From positions 2,170,001 to 2,234,000 of the forward strand of contig NZ_AP028055.1 in assembly GCF_040365225.1 (NCBI RefSeq): DNA of 64,000 nucleotides, read 5' to 3'. This stretch comes from Bacteroides sedimenti. Its GTDB lineage: Bacteria > Bacteroidota > Bacteroidia > Bacteroidales > Bacteroidaceae. The position numbers were made by a program, and so were the translations under genes. Every line of letters begins with the position of its first letter. Within the stretch, counting starts at the first letter, position 1. Shown here piece after piece: positions 40,596 through 48,044 of the stretch. The notes below the pieces were generated by a model that worked only from the letters and a program-made list of their open reading frames with translations, was not told the origin of the DNA and made no database searches.

Positions 40596-40612
40596 AGCAA
40601 CCCTCGTGCCAA
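40596..40612 (-). promoter_or_regulatory. Sigma-54 promoter of the exporter operon
   Basis: The minus strand TTGGCACGAGGGTTGCT matches the sigma-54 consensus YTGGCACGrNNNTTGCW at every fixed position. The -12 GC is about 28 bases before the TolC ATG, giving a leader of roughly 15 bases. Confidence 0.9.
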
Positions 40613-40689
40613 AAACAATAACAATATGAATATAAGCTATTTACAAACAACACAATTAGGTTATATGTCTAAGAATTAGACACCATAGC

Positions 40690-40704
40690 GTCCAAAAGAT
40701 GGAC
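40690..40704. promoter_or_regulatory. Candidate enhancer dyad for the NtrC-type regulator
   Basis: GTCCA-AAAGA-TGGAC is an inverted repeat midway between the two divergent -24/-12 sites (about 75 bases from each). Position and symmetry fit an upstream activating site; binding is inferred. Confidence 0.5.
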
Positions 40705-40770
40705 ATTACATTCATAAACAATCTCAAGGTTCTCTTATTCATATATTTTCGCTTCGAAAACGTATAAATT

Positions 40771-40787
40771 TTGGACACTCACTTGCC
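40771..40787 (+). promoter_or_regulatory. Candidate sigma-54 promoter of the regulator-kinase pair
   Basis: TTGGACACTCACTTGCC keeps the essential GG-N10-GC (GG at 40773-40774, GC at 40785-40786) and TTGC, but departs from consensus in the CACG part. Expected start is about 12 bases downstream, before the ATG at 40846. This would make the regulator autoregulated. Confidence 0.55.
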
Positions 40788-40845
40788 AATACAATTGAAA
40801 ACAAATACCTTTACCCGAAAACTAAGAGACAGATTATTGAATATG

Positions 40846-42177
40846 GCTACAGGAAACATTCTCATTGTGGATGATAATAAGAGCGTGCTGGCTTCTCTTG
40901 AATTGTTGCTTGAAAACGAATTCAGGAATGTAAAAACAGCTACAAGACCGGACCAAATCAAAACTATTCTCACTGCAAACAGCATTGATGTGGTAATATT
41001 GGACATGAACTTCTCTGCAGGTATAAACAATGGCAACGAAGGATTGTATTGGTTAAAGTGCATCCTAAAGGATTTCCCGTCGCTTCCAGTGGTAATGCTT
41101 ACCGCATATGGCGATGTAGAACTTGCTGTTAATGCGCTTAAAAACGGAGCCACAGATTTTATATTGAAACCATGGGACAATAAAATCCTAGTAGAAAAGA
41201 TTAAAGAGGCATACAACAGCAAAATAAAAGACAAAGGAAGCAAGGAAGAAAAAAAAGAAAAGCCGGAGATGCTTGTCGGGCAATCAAAGGTGATGATGCA
41301 GCTCATCAAGATGATTCACAAAGTAGCTCGCACCGATGCCAACATCTTGATAACAGGAGAAAACGGAACAGGAAAAGATATGCTGGCAAGAGAGATTCAT
41401 CGGTTATCAACACGCAATCAACGGTCTATGTTAAGCGTTGATATGGGAGCAATCAGCGAATCTCTCTTTGAAAGCGAACTCTTCGGACATGAAAAGGGAG
41501 CTTTTACCAATGCTTACGATTGTAGGCCGGGAAAATTTGAAGCAGCCAACAAAAGTACATTGTTTATGGATGAAATAGGAAATCTCTCCTTGCCTCTCCA
41601 AGCTAAACTGCTTACAGTTCTACAAAACCGGAATGTTACTCGCATAGGAAGTAATAAAGTGACTCCCGTGGATATCCGGCTGATTTCCGCAACCAACAAA
41701 AATATTCCTGAAATGGTACAAGAAGGCACGTTTCGGGAAGATTTATTCTATCGCATCAATACAATTCATCTCGAAGTACCTCCTTTACGCGATCGGGAAG
41801 ATGATATTCTGTTGTTTATTAACCTTTTTATCCGAAGGTTTTCTGCAAAATACCAGCGAAATGAAATGCGGATGCACGATCAGACAATAGAAAAACTACG
41901 TACATACCATTGGCCTGGTAATATCAGGGAACTGGAACATACAATTGAGAAAGCAGTTATCTTATGTGAAGGCAGTGTAATTCGCCCTAAAGACATACTT
42001 ATCAGACAAAATTGGAAACCACAACCCACAGCAGTTGTCGCTAATCTGGAAGAAGTAGAAAAGCAGGCTATCGAAAGTTCCATCCGATACAACAACGGGA
42101 ATCTGACAGCTGCCGCGGAACAATTGGGAGTTAGTCGACAGACATTATACAATAAACTAAAACGGTTTAAACTTTGA
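40846..42177 (+). CDS. NtrC-family sigma-54-dependent response regulator
   Basis: A 443-residue activator of sigma-54 RNA polymerase. Receiver domain 1-120 with phospho-acceptor D54 in VVILDMNF. AAA+ domain with Walker A G172ENGTGKD, Walker B-like LFMDEIG and an arginine-finger region. The sigma-54 contact loop reads GAFTNA (219-224) where the classical form is GAFTGA. A C-terminal Fis-type HTH (AAAEQLGVSRQTLYNKLKRF) follows. The frame can be read from a TTG at 40771, but that codon lies inside the sigma-54 promoter, so the ATG at 40846 (MATGNILIVDD) is preferred. The kinase gene follows after 7 bases. The divergent exporter operon is the obvious target. Confidence 0.94.
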   Translation, partial: ATGNILIVDDNKSVLASLELLLENEFRNVKTATRPDQIKTILTANSIDVVILDMNFSAGINNGNEGLYWLKCILKDFPSLPVVMLTAYGDVELAVNALKNGATDFILKPWDNKILVEKIKEAYNSKIKDKGSKEEKKEKPEMLVGQSKVMMQLIKMIHKVARTDANILITGENGTGKDMLAREIHRLSTRNQRSMLSVDMGAISESLFESELFGHEKGAFTNAYDCRPGKFEAANKSTLFMDEIGNLSLPLQAKLLTVLQNRNVTRIGSNKVTPVDIRLISATNKNIPEMVQEGTFREDLFYRINTIHLEVPPLRDREDDILLFINLFIRRFSAKYQRNEMRMHDQTIEKLRTYHWPGNIRELEHTIEKAVILCEGSVIRPKDILIRQNWKPQPTAVVANLEEVEKQAIESSIRYNNGNLTAAAEQLGVSRQTLYNKLKRFKL

Positions 42178-42184
42178 TAACTTT

Positions 42185-43450
42185 ATGATATTAAACCAAC
42201 GGATATATTTCACCATACTGTTCTACATTGCATTGATCCTCCTTACGGCAGGAAGCGGTCTTTGGATGATACTATCGCATACAGGCATCATAATCGGAAG
42301 TGTGTTCATATTCTGCTCTCTATTTCAGATTAAATTGCTGACTCAAAAATTAAACACATTCAACAGAAAAATACAGTTTTTCCTCGATTCAGTGCAAGAT
42401 AAAGAAAACATGCTCTATTTTTCGGAGAAGCATGTGGACAAGGATCAGGAAATGCTGCATCGCTCATTGAACAGAATCAACGATTTACTTGCCAAAGCAA
42501 AGAGTGATATACAGAAACAGGAATATTTCTATCGTTCTTTACTGGAGGAAGTTCCAAACGGGATACTTGCATGGGACTCTTCGGGAAAAATTCTAGTTGC
42601 CAATTCTACCGCACTATCTCTGCTTGAATGCGATCAATTGACATATTACTACCAGCTAGAGCAATTGTTACAAAAGAATGAAAGCAGGCAAAAGCTCACT
42701 ATATCTAAAAGCAGCATGACTATGAAGGGAGAAAAAATTACGCTCCTTTCCATCAAAGACATTAGTGATGAACTAAGCGATAAAGAGAATGAAAGCTGGA
42801 ACAAACTCACTCATGTACTAACTCACGAAATAATGAACACAATAACCCCCATAGTCTCCTTATCACAAACATTGCTGAATTATCAAAACATTGGGGAAAA
42901 AGCAACCCGAGGGCTTCGCATAATACAATCTCAAAGTGAGCGGCTGATGGAATTTACTGAATCCTTCAGACACCTTTCTTATCTGCCACATCCGAACAGG
43001 AAAACATTTTCACTCTCGACCTTACTCTGTAATTTAAAAGAACTTATGCAAACGGACTTCAAGGCAAACAATATTAATTTTTCACTCAGTTGCACTCCAG
43101 CCTCTATTAATATTGAAGGCGATGAAAACCAACTATCTCAGGTTATTCTCAACTTACTTAAAAACGCCATGCAAGCACTTGACGGGATGCAGAATGGAGC
43201 AATCCATATAAGAGTGCAACAAACTAACCGCATAACGATTAACGTTATTGATAATGGCCCGGGCATCTTACCTGAATTACAAGAAAAAGTATTTATCCCT
43301 TTTTTCTCAACAAAGGCGGAAGGAATGGGCATAGGTTTAAGTTTATGCAGACAGATTATTCGCCTTCATAAGGGACATCTTTTGATCGAAGAATGCAGTT
43401 CTGGAAAGACTGTGTTCACTATTGATCTGCCAACAACTCTCACACAATAA
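42185..43450 (+). CDS. Membrane sensor histidine kinase (NtrB-like)
   Basis: A 421-residue kinase partner of the adjacent response regulator. Two TM segments (about 8-28 and 34-50) with almost no periplasmic loop, a coiled linker, a PAS-like domain (about 112-190, YRSLLEEVPNGILAWDSSGKILVAN), then HisKA with H214 in LTHVLTHEIMNTITPIVSL. The HATPase domain has N-box NQLSQVILNLLKNAMQAL, G1 VIDNGPGI, F-box FIPFFSTK and G2 GMGIGLSL. The near-absence of an external sensor suggests it senses within the membrane or cytoplasm, as kinases of drug-export systems often do. It is co-transcribed with the regulator. Confidence 0.94.
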   Translation: MILNQRIYFTILFYIALILLTAGSGLWMILSHTGIIIGSVFIFCSLFQIKLLTQKLNTFNRKIQFFLDSVQDKENMLYFSEKHVDKDQEMLHRSLNRINDLLAKAKSDIQKQEYFYRSLLEEVPNGILAWDSSGKILVANSTALSLLECDQLTYYYQLEQLLQKNESRQKLTISKSSMTMKGEKITLLSIKDISDELSDKENESWNKLTHVLTHEIMNTITPIVSLSQTLLNYQNIGEKATRGLRIIQSQSERLMEFTESFRHLSYLPHPNRKTFSLSTLLCNLKELMQTDFKANNINFSLSCTPASINIEGDENQLSQVILNLLKNAMQALDGMQNGAIHIRVQQTNRITINVIDNGPGILPELQEKVFIPFFSTKAEGMGIGLSLCRQIIRLHKGHLLIEECSSGKTVFTIDLPTTLTQ

Positions 43451-43515
43451 ACAATTTAGACTGCCTATTATTAAACGACACACAAATATCATGATAAAAT
43501 AATTGTGTGGGGAAT

Positions 43516-44610
43516 TTAAATCTTTTTATATTTCAAAAATTCCTTTAATACACCCAACACATTATCCGTAACATCCCCATAAAAAGATACCCCTTGAGCC
43601 CCATTATTCAAAGCATATTTTATTCCTTCTCTAAGTTCGGTATCGTCTTTAAAATCTGGAAGATGCAATCCTGCATATAAGGGAAAACGATCATCAATAC
43701 CCCTTACTCCCTCTTTCACCGCATCTCCTATCCAAGGGATATTCTCTTTGTAAAAACGATGGTAAATCATCGGGAAAATACCTGTCAAGTTCCAGTTAAT
43801 CCAATCCTGCCTCACATTTCTTCTTGCCACCTCGGGAGTTGGGAATACAGCTGCCGTTATTTTCTTTCCATGTTCATTTGCTATCTTAGCAATACTATTC
43901 ACAATCTGAGTGATTGAGTTGTATCTGAACTGACGCCAGGAAAGACTAGCTTCGGGATACTGAATATCAATGAGGTTCATCCCAAATTGTTCTTTGAACT
44001 TCGAACGGCATGTGTCACAATAGCAATAATCGTATTCAGGCAATTCTCTGGTTTGTTCTATATGATAGTTTTCCCATAAATTAACAGGTAGAACGATGTC
44101 ACAATATCGTATATAATCCAGATGTATACCATCTACATACTTGTTTTCAAGAATACTCTGTATATTATTCAGGATGTATCGTTGTACCTCTTCCTTTGAA
44201 GGACAAAGCCATCGATAGTAATTTACATATGGAGGTTTTTCAATACACGACTCCCCTTTCCGGTTTACAGCATACCATTCAGGATGCTCTTGCATCAGAT
44301 TCTTATCTCCCCGGTTCATGGTCCATAACCAACGATGAGTTTCCAATCCTTGAGATTTTGCAATGCGAAAATGAGCTTCAACATCATTTTCAAACAGTAT
44401 TCCTCGGATTCCTGCATCATAATATCTTTTATACCGCTCAGTAAGCATCGCTTCATCTTCTCCTGCTTTAGGATTTATCCAAATCCAATGCTTCAAACCG
44501 TGTTGTTTCTTTTTTTTCCAGGGCTCAGCAGCTTTCAGGACATCGGGCATTATAGTCGCAGATAAACCGGCAATTATGCCAGCCTTGATGAATTTTCTCC
44601 TGTTAATCAT
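43516..44610 (-). CDS. Exported glycoside-hydrolase-like protein (GHL10/DUF4985 type)
   Basis: A 364-residue protein with a twin-arginine-like N-terminus (MINRRKFIKAGIIAGLSATIMPDVLKAAEP). The body looks like a TIM barrel: WIWINPKAGEDEAMLTERYKRYYDAGIRGILFE, then NKYVDGIHLDYIRYCD with two acidic residues in a catalytic-type strand, KKITAAVFPTPEVARR, GIFPMIYHRFY, and GAQGVSFYGDV. YCYCDTCRSKF suggests a small metal-binding insert. This pattern is that of glycosyl-hydrolase-like family 10 proteins. Substrate unknown. It is transcribed convergently toward the kinase gene; the export route (Tat versus Sec) is inferred from the RR pair. Confidence 0.75.
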   Translation of the reverse strand: MINRRKFIKAGIIAGLSATIMPDVLKAAEPWKKKKQHGLKHWIWINPKAGEDEAMLTERYKRYYDAGIRGILFENDVEAHFRIAKSQGLETHRWLWTMNRGDKNLMQEHPEWYAVNRKGESCIEKPPYVNYYRWLCPSKEEVQRYILNNIQSILENKYVDGIHLDYIRYCDIVLPVNLWENYHIEQTRELPEYDYCYCDTCRSKFKEQFGMNLIDIQYPEASLSWRQFRYNSITQIVNSIAKIANEHGKKITAAVFPTPEVARRNVRQDWINWNLTGIFPMIYHRFYKENIPWIGDAVKEGVRGIDDRFPLYAGLHLPDFKDDTELREGIKYALNNGAQGVSFYGDVTDNVLGVLKEFLKYKKI

Positions 44611-44904
44611 GGTTCCTCCAATTAATTATTTGCCAATATTACTTAAAATTAAGCATTTGAACAAGTAAGCTTTAGTTAAAATTTCCCTCACGAAAACTCA
44701 TACAAATCATCTTCATGCTATTTTTATCTTTTATTTTTCTGTTTTATTTTTATATTCAGTTCAAAAAGTCCCCTATTAACACCTCTTATAAAGAACTAAA
44801 TAAAGAAACAAGCAAAATTTAAATTAATTTGAACCATATCTGAAATCAGCCTTCGTTTTAAATAATAAAGGAGGAATAGTACCCTGTTTCTGAATTAATC
44901 TCAC
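44611..44904. other. AT-rich intergenic DNA
   Basis: Between the divergent glycoside-hydrolase-like and SDR genes I see no ORF, repeat or strong hairpin beyond the -7 box at its right end. Confidence 0.5.
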
Positions 44905-44912
44905 TATTTTTG
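44905..44912 (+). promoter_or_regulatory. -7 box of the SDR gene cluster
   Basis: TATTTTTG matches TAnnTTTG exactly, 22 bases before the ATG at 44934. No TTTG at standard spacing upstream. Confidence 0.45.
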
Positions 44913-44933
44913 TACACCTCAATACAATAAATA

Positions 44934-45662
44934 ATGAAGCGAGTTATAATTATTGGTGCCACGTCTGGTATTGGATATGAAGTTGCCAAAGATTATCTGA
45001 AAATGGGATGGCGTGTGGGTGTAGCCGGCAGACGAGAAGATGCTTTGGAAAAGTTTCGTTCCATGGCTCCCAACATGGTAGAAATTCAACCACTGGATGT
45101 AACCAGAGATGATGCGCCTGAGAAACTGCAAATACTGATTGATAAATTGGGCGGCATGAACCTGTTCCTACTTAGTTCGGGTATTGGCAGCCAAAACCTT
45201 GAGCTGAAACCAGAAATTGAAATTAATACAGCAAGAACCAACGTGGTAGGTTTTGTACGTATGGTTACAGCTGCTTTTAACTATTTCAAACAACAAGGAG
45301 GAGGCCATCTGGCAGTGATTAGCTCTATTGCCGGAACCAAAGGCTTGGGCTCTGCTCCGGCCTACTCTGCAACAAAGCGTTTTCAGAATTCCTATATCAA
45401 CGCATTAGCTCAGTTGGCGCACATGGAAAAACTGAACATTCGATTCACTGACATCCGCCCCGGCTTTGTTGAAACGGATCTGTTAAAGGATCGTGACTAC
45501 CCACTATTGATGAAACCGGAACGTGTTGCAGCCCACATTATAAAAGCACTGAATCGCAATAAACGTATTATTATGATTGACAGAAGATATGCCATTATTG
45601 TATTCTTCTGGAGAATGATTCCGTTGTGGATCTGGGAACGACTCCCCATTAAAAACAAATAA
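44934..45662 (+). CDS. Short-chain dehydrogenase/reductase
   Basis: A 242-residue NAD(P)-dependent oxidoreductase. Rossmann nucleotide site GATSGIGYEVAKDY (residues 8-21), NAG-like LLSSGIGSQN, catalytic Ser in AVISSIAG, and YSATK (the YxxxK pair) in SAPAYSATKRFQNSY. R-rich VAGRREDAL after strand 2 favours NADPH. The C-terminus carries a hydrophobic stretch (IVFFWRMIPLWIWERL) that may associate with the membrane. Substrate unknown. It is followed after 10 bases by an unrecognised gene and then an FKBP gene, suggesting a three-gene operon. Confidence 0.9.
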   Translation: MKRVIIIGATSGIGYEVAKDYLKMGWRVGVAGRREDALEKFRSMAPNMVEIQPLDVTRDDAPEKLQILIDKLGGMNLFLLSSGIGSQNLELKPEIEINTARTNVVGFVRMVTAAFNYFKQQGGGHLAVISSIAGTKGLGSAPAYSATKRFQNSYINALAQLAHMEKLNIRFTDIRPGFVETDLLKDRDYPLLMKPERVAAHIIKALNRNKRIIMIDRRYAIIVFFWRMIPLWIWERLPIKNK

Positions 45663-45672
45663 ATAAAAAAAG

Positions 45673-46335
45673 ATGAGATCAAAAGATTTGAAATCAGCAA
45701 ATCCTGCTAAAGTATTAGTAATAGGTGAAGACTCTAACCTGCAATGGACAGATACAGTAACCAAGTATGCAATGTTCGCCGACTATTATTTTCGCAGTTT
45801 TCCTGAAGATCATGGGGAGCGCAGCAGAAATGTGGAGGCGCGTAATTTATTCAACCACCTTACATACATCACTCTGAATTCAATTAACCCGGATGAGATG
45901 TATATAACCAATTTATGCAACGATTATGTAGAGCCTGCACCAAAAGGCAAAAGAGTTCTGATTCCTGAGGAAAAGGCAATCAGAGGACTGGAGCATATCG
46001 AGTGGATCTTGGAACAAAACCCGTCCATCGAATTAATTTTGCCTATGTCGCTACAGACAAATTATTGGTTACAGAGATTAGGATTTTATGGTGGCGACGA
46101 GGATTTTCTGCATGGAGCTCAACCTCGTCGTGTAGGTATGGAATCCATTCAGCCTTTTTATCAACCGGTAGATGGTAAAGCATTCAGAACAATTATTGGA
46201 AATATCTACGATGCGAAATCACATCCGGTGAAGGTTATCCCTCTTCTTCCGACAAAAGATTATCCTTTAAAAGATAAGAATCTTGAACTATATGCTGAAG
46301 CATACGAAAAAATAAGAGCATTCTTTAGAAAATAA
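45673..46335 (+). CDS. Unrecognised cytoplasmic protein (220 aa)
   Basis: A 220-residue soluble protein without signal or TM. It opens ANPAKVLVIGEDSNLQWTDTVTKYAMFADYYF and later reads DEMYITNLCNDYVEPAPKGKRVLIP and IEWILEQNPSIELILPMSLQTNYWLQRLGFYGG. The early VLVIGEDS/YAMFADYYF, later NLCND and final NPSIELILPM are faintly like the uracil-DNA-glycosylase fold, but the catalytic motifs are not secure and I do not assign it. It sits in a likely operon, 10 bases after the SDR and 9 bases before the FKBP gene. Confidence 0.75.
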   Translation: MRSKDLKSANPAKVLVIGEDSNLQWTDTVTKYAMFADYYFRSFPEDHGERSRNVEARNLFNHLTYITLNSINPDEMYITNLCNDYVEPAPKGKRVLIPEEKAIRGLEHIEWILEQNPSIELILPMSLQTNYWLQRLGFYGGDEDFLHGAQPRRVGMESIQPFYQPVDGKAFRTIIGNIYDAKSHPVKVIPLLPTKDYPLKDKNLELYAEAYEKIRAFFRK

Positions 46336-46344
46336 GATCGAACT

Positions 46345-46746
46345 ATGAGTTTGAAACATAAAGATTATAAAGAGGCAAATATCCGTTTTATGCAGGAAAA
46401 CCTGAATGAAGAAGGTGTGATTGAATTGCCCTGCGGAGTACAATATAAAGTAATTCTGAAAGGTTCCGGTGCAGTACCCACGGCAAAGAGTACCGTAAAG
46501 GTACATTATCGTGGCACATTGATTGACGGAACAGAGTTTGACAATTCCTTTAGCCGAAAACGCCCTGTTGAGTTCAGGGTGAACGAGGTTATTGACGGGT
46601 GGCAAGAGGCACTGAAGATAATGCCGCTTGGTTCACGATGGATGATATATATACCCTACGAATTGGGGTACGGCACCCGGTCAATGGGAAAAATAAAAGC
46701 TTATTCAACCTTGATTTTCGAAGTGGAACTGCTGGGAGTAAGGTAG
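46345..46746 (+). CDS. FKBP-type peptidyl-prolyl isomerase
   Basis: A 133-residue FKBP that catalyses cis-trans isomerisation of prolyl bonds. A short helical N-terminal arm (about 1-25, NIRFMQENLNEEGV) precedes the FKBP fold: VKVHYRGTLIDGTEFDNSF, VIDGWQEALKIMPLGSRWMIYIPYELGYG and TLIFEVELLGV. Most active-site aromatics are present; the region before STLIFEVELL reads RSMGKIKAY in place of the more usual GxIPPxA. No signal peptide, so it is cytoplasmic. It is the last gene of the SDR cluster, followed by a strong terminator. Confidence 0.92.
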   Translation: MSLKHKDYKEANIRFMQENLNEEGVIELPCGVQYKVILKGSGAVPTAKSTVKVHYRGTLIDGTEFDNSFSRKRPVEFRVNEVIDGWQEALKIMPLGSRWMIYIPYELGYGTRSMGKIKAYSTLIFEVELLGVR

Positions 46747-46804
46747 CGAAACCTGTAGCTAACCCTGTCAGGAACATTAAGTTCACAGGTTCATTAGAAC
46801 GTTT

Positions 46805-46843
46805 ATAAGGACAATCCGGTGGATTGTCCTTATTTCTTTTCCT
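46805..46843 (+). terminator. Terminator after the FKBP gene
   Basis: ATAAGGACAATCC (46805-46817) pairs perfectly with GGATTGTCCTTAT (46821-46833) around a 3-base loop, followed by TTCTTTT. The rest up to 47085 shows no credible gene; a 68-codon frame there has no supporting features. Confidence 0.85.
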
Positions 46844-47085
46844 CTGTCGACTTTCTTTTATTATCCTTTCCAGAATAGATAGATTTGTATCGAAATATAA
46901 GGGGTGCAAACAGAAACTATATTCTCACCCTGATAAGAAAGAATTAAAGCGGCCGGATACATTTCAGGATAAAACATTCTTGGAGATTTCGGCTTCACGC
47001 TATAATAGAACTTTCGCTTTCATGATTTGACACCTTTAAACGACGACTGCTGTGTACAGGGATTTCTCCTTATTCGGATAGCTGT

Positions 47086-48000
47086 TTATTTACCGGACTC
47101 AAAATCGAGTGAGATAGAATTTACGCAGTGACGCACATTCTTTGGCGTGAACCCTTCGCCGATAAACACATGTCCCAAATGTGCGCCGCAGCGTGCACAG
47201 ACTATTTCCGTCCGTTTGCCGTCCGCATCGGACAAACGCTTCACTGCTCCCGTTATTTCATCGTCGAAACTGGGCCATCCGCATCCGGAATCAAACTTGT
47301 CTTCCGAACGGTAAAGGGGGGCTCCGCACTGTTTGCAGCAGTATGTTCCCTTCTCGTGATAGTTGTAGTAAATGCCGGTAAAGGGACGTTCAGTTGCTTT
47401 GTCTATTATCACAGCTTTCTCTTCAGGAGTAAGAGATTTCAACTGGTATGTTTTTGTCTTGATTGAATCTTTTTGTTGAACCCAAATCAGTTTGGTGGTG
47501 TCATACCCTCGCAGCCGTGCTTTATCAAGCAATAAATCTATAGTCTCATTGGGAAGTTGGGGCGTGCGGCTAAGAATCCAGAGGTACTTGTTCGAACTGC
47601 TCCCTATTAGAACGTAATTGTACTCCTTATCAAGTTCAAGTACATAATAGTCGCCGTAAAACCAGAGGAAGAAGGAGACTTTCAGCTTGCCGGGCTCTGC
47701 CGGATCGGGAAGTTTGGCCTTTCCTTTGATGGTTTTATATTTCCCTGAGAAGCTTCCTTTATAGCCGCTGTTCAGTACCTGGATTCTTCCATTAGGCAGA
47801 AGGGTGTATTCAGCGGTGCATCCCACCAGTCCGCGTTCAAAACGATGATCGAACCGAGCAATTTCATACCATTTCCCCATGTAACGGGTTATATCAAGTT
47901 TCTTTACCGTTTCGGTGTTAACGGGTTTTCCCTCTGGCTGTGCACAAGCTGTCAGGAGTAGCGTTGATGCTGAAAATAGAAAAGATAATGCTGTTTTCAT
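47086..48000 (-). CDS. Lipocalin-MsrB fusion lipoprotein
   Basis: A 304-residue lipoprotein joining two usually separate proteins. Lipobox LLTAC with Cys19. Residues about 33-175 are a bacterial (Blc-like) lipocalin: RYMGKWYEIARFDHRFERG is the GxW motif, with NYVLIGSSSNKYLWILSRTP and YDTTKLIWVQQ near its end. Residues about 183-304 are methionine-R-sulfoxide reductase B: zinc Cys pairs C222/C225 and C268/C271, GCGWPSF, and catalytic C292 in VRHCVNSISLDF. The ATG at 48000 is chosen because the earlier in-frame ATG at 48048 adds 16 residues before a clear SPII signal. It probably repairs oxidised methionine or lipid-linked substrate at the envelope. It is 44 bases downstream of the HTCS gene. 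Confidence 0.93.
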   Translation of the reverse strand: MKTALSFLFSASTLLLTACAQPEGKPVNTETVKKLDITRYMGKWYEIARFDHRFERGLVGCTAEYTLLPNGRIQVLNSGYKGSFSGKYKTIKGKAKLPDPAEPGKLKVSFFLWFYGDYYVLELDKEYNYVLIGSSSNKYLWILSRTPQLPNETIDLLLDKARLRGYDTTKLIWVQQKDSIKTKTYQLKSLTPEEKAVIIDKATERPFTGIYYNYHEKGTYCCKQCGAPLYRSEDKFDSGCGWPSFDDEITGAVKRLSDADGKRTEIVCARCGAHLGHVFIGEGFTPKNVRHCVNSISLDFESGK

Positions 48001-48044
48001 CCTTATATTTTTTTGCTTAAAAACATTTGTAATGCCCTGTTTGT

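Noticed and set aside
46824..47030. 68-codon frame after the FKBP terminator
   Set aside because: It begins inside the terminator hairpin, has no promoter and a composition unlike the neighbours.
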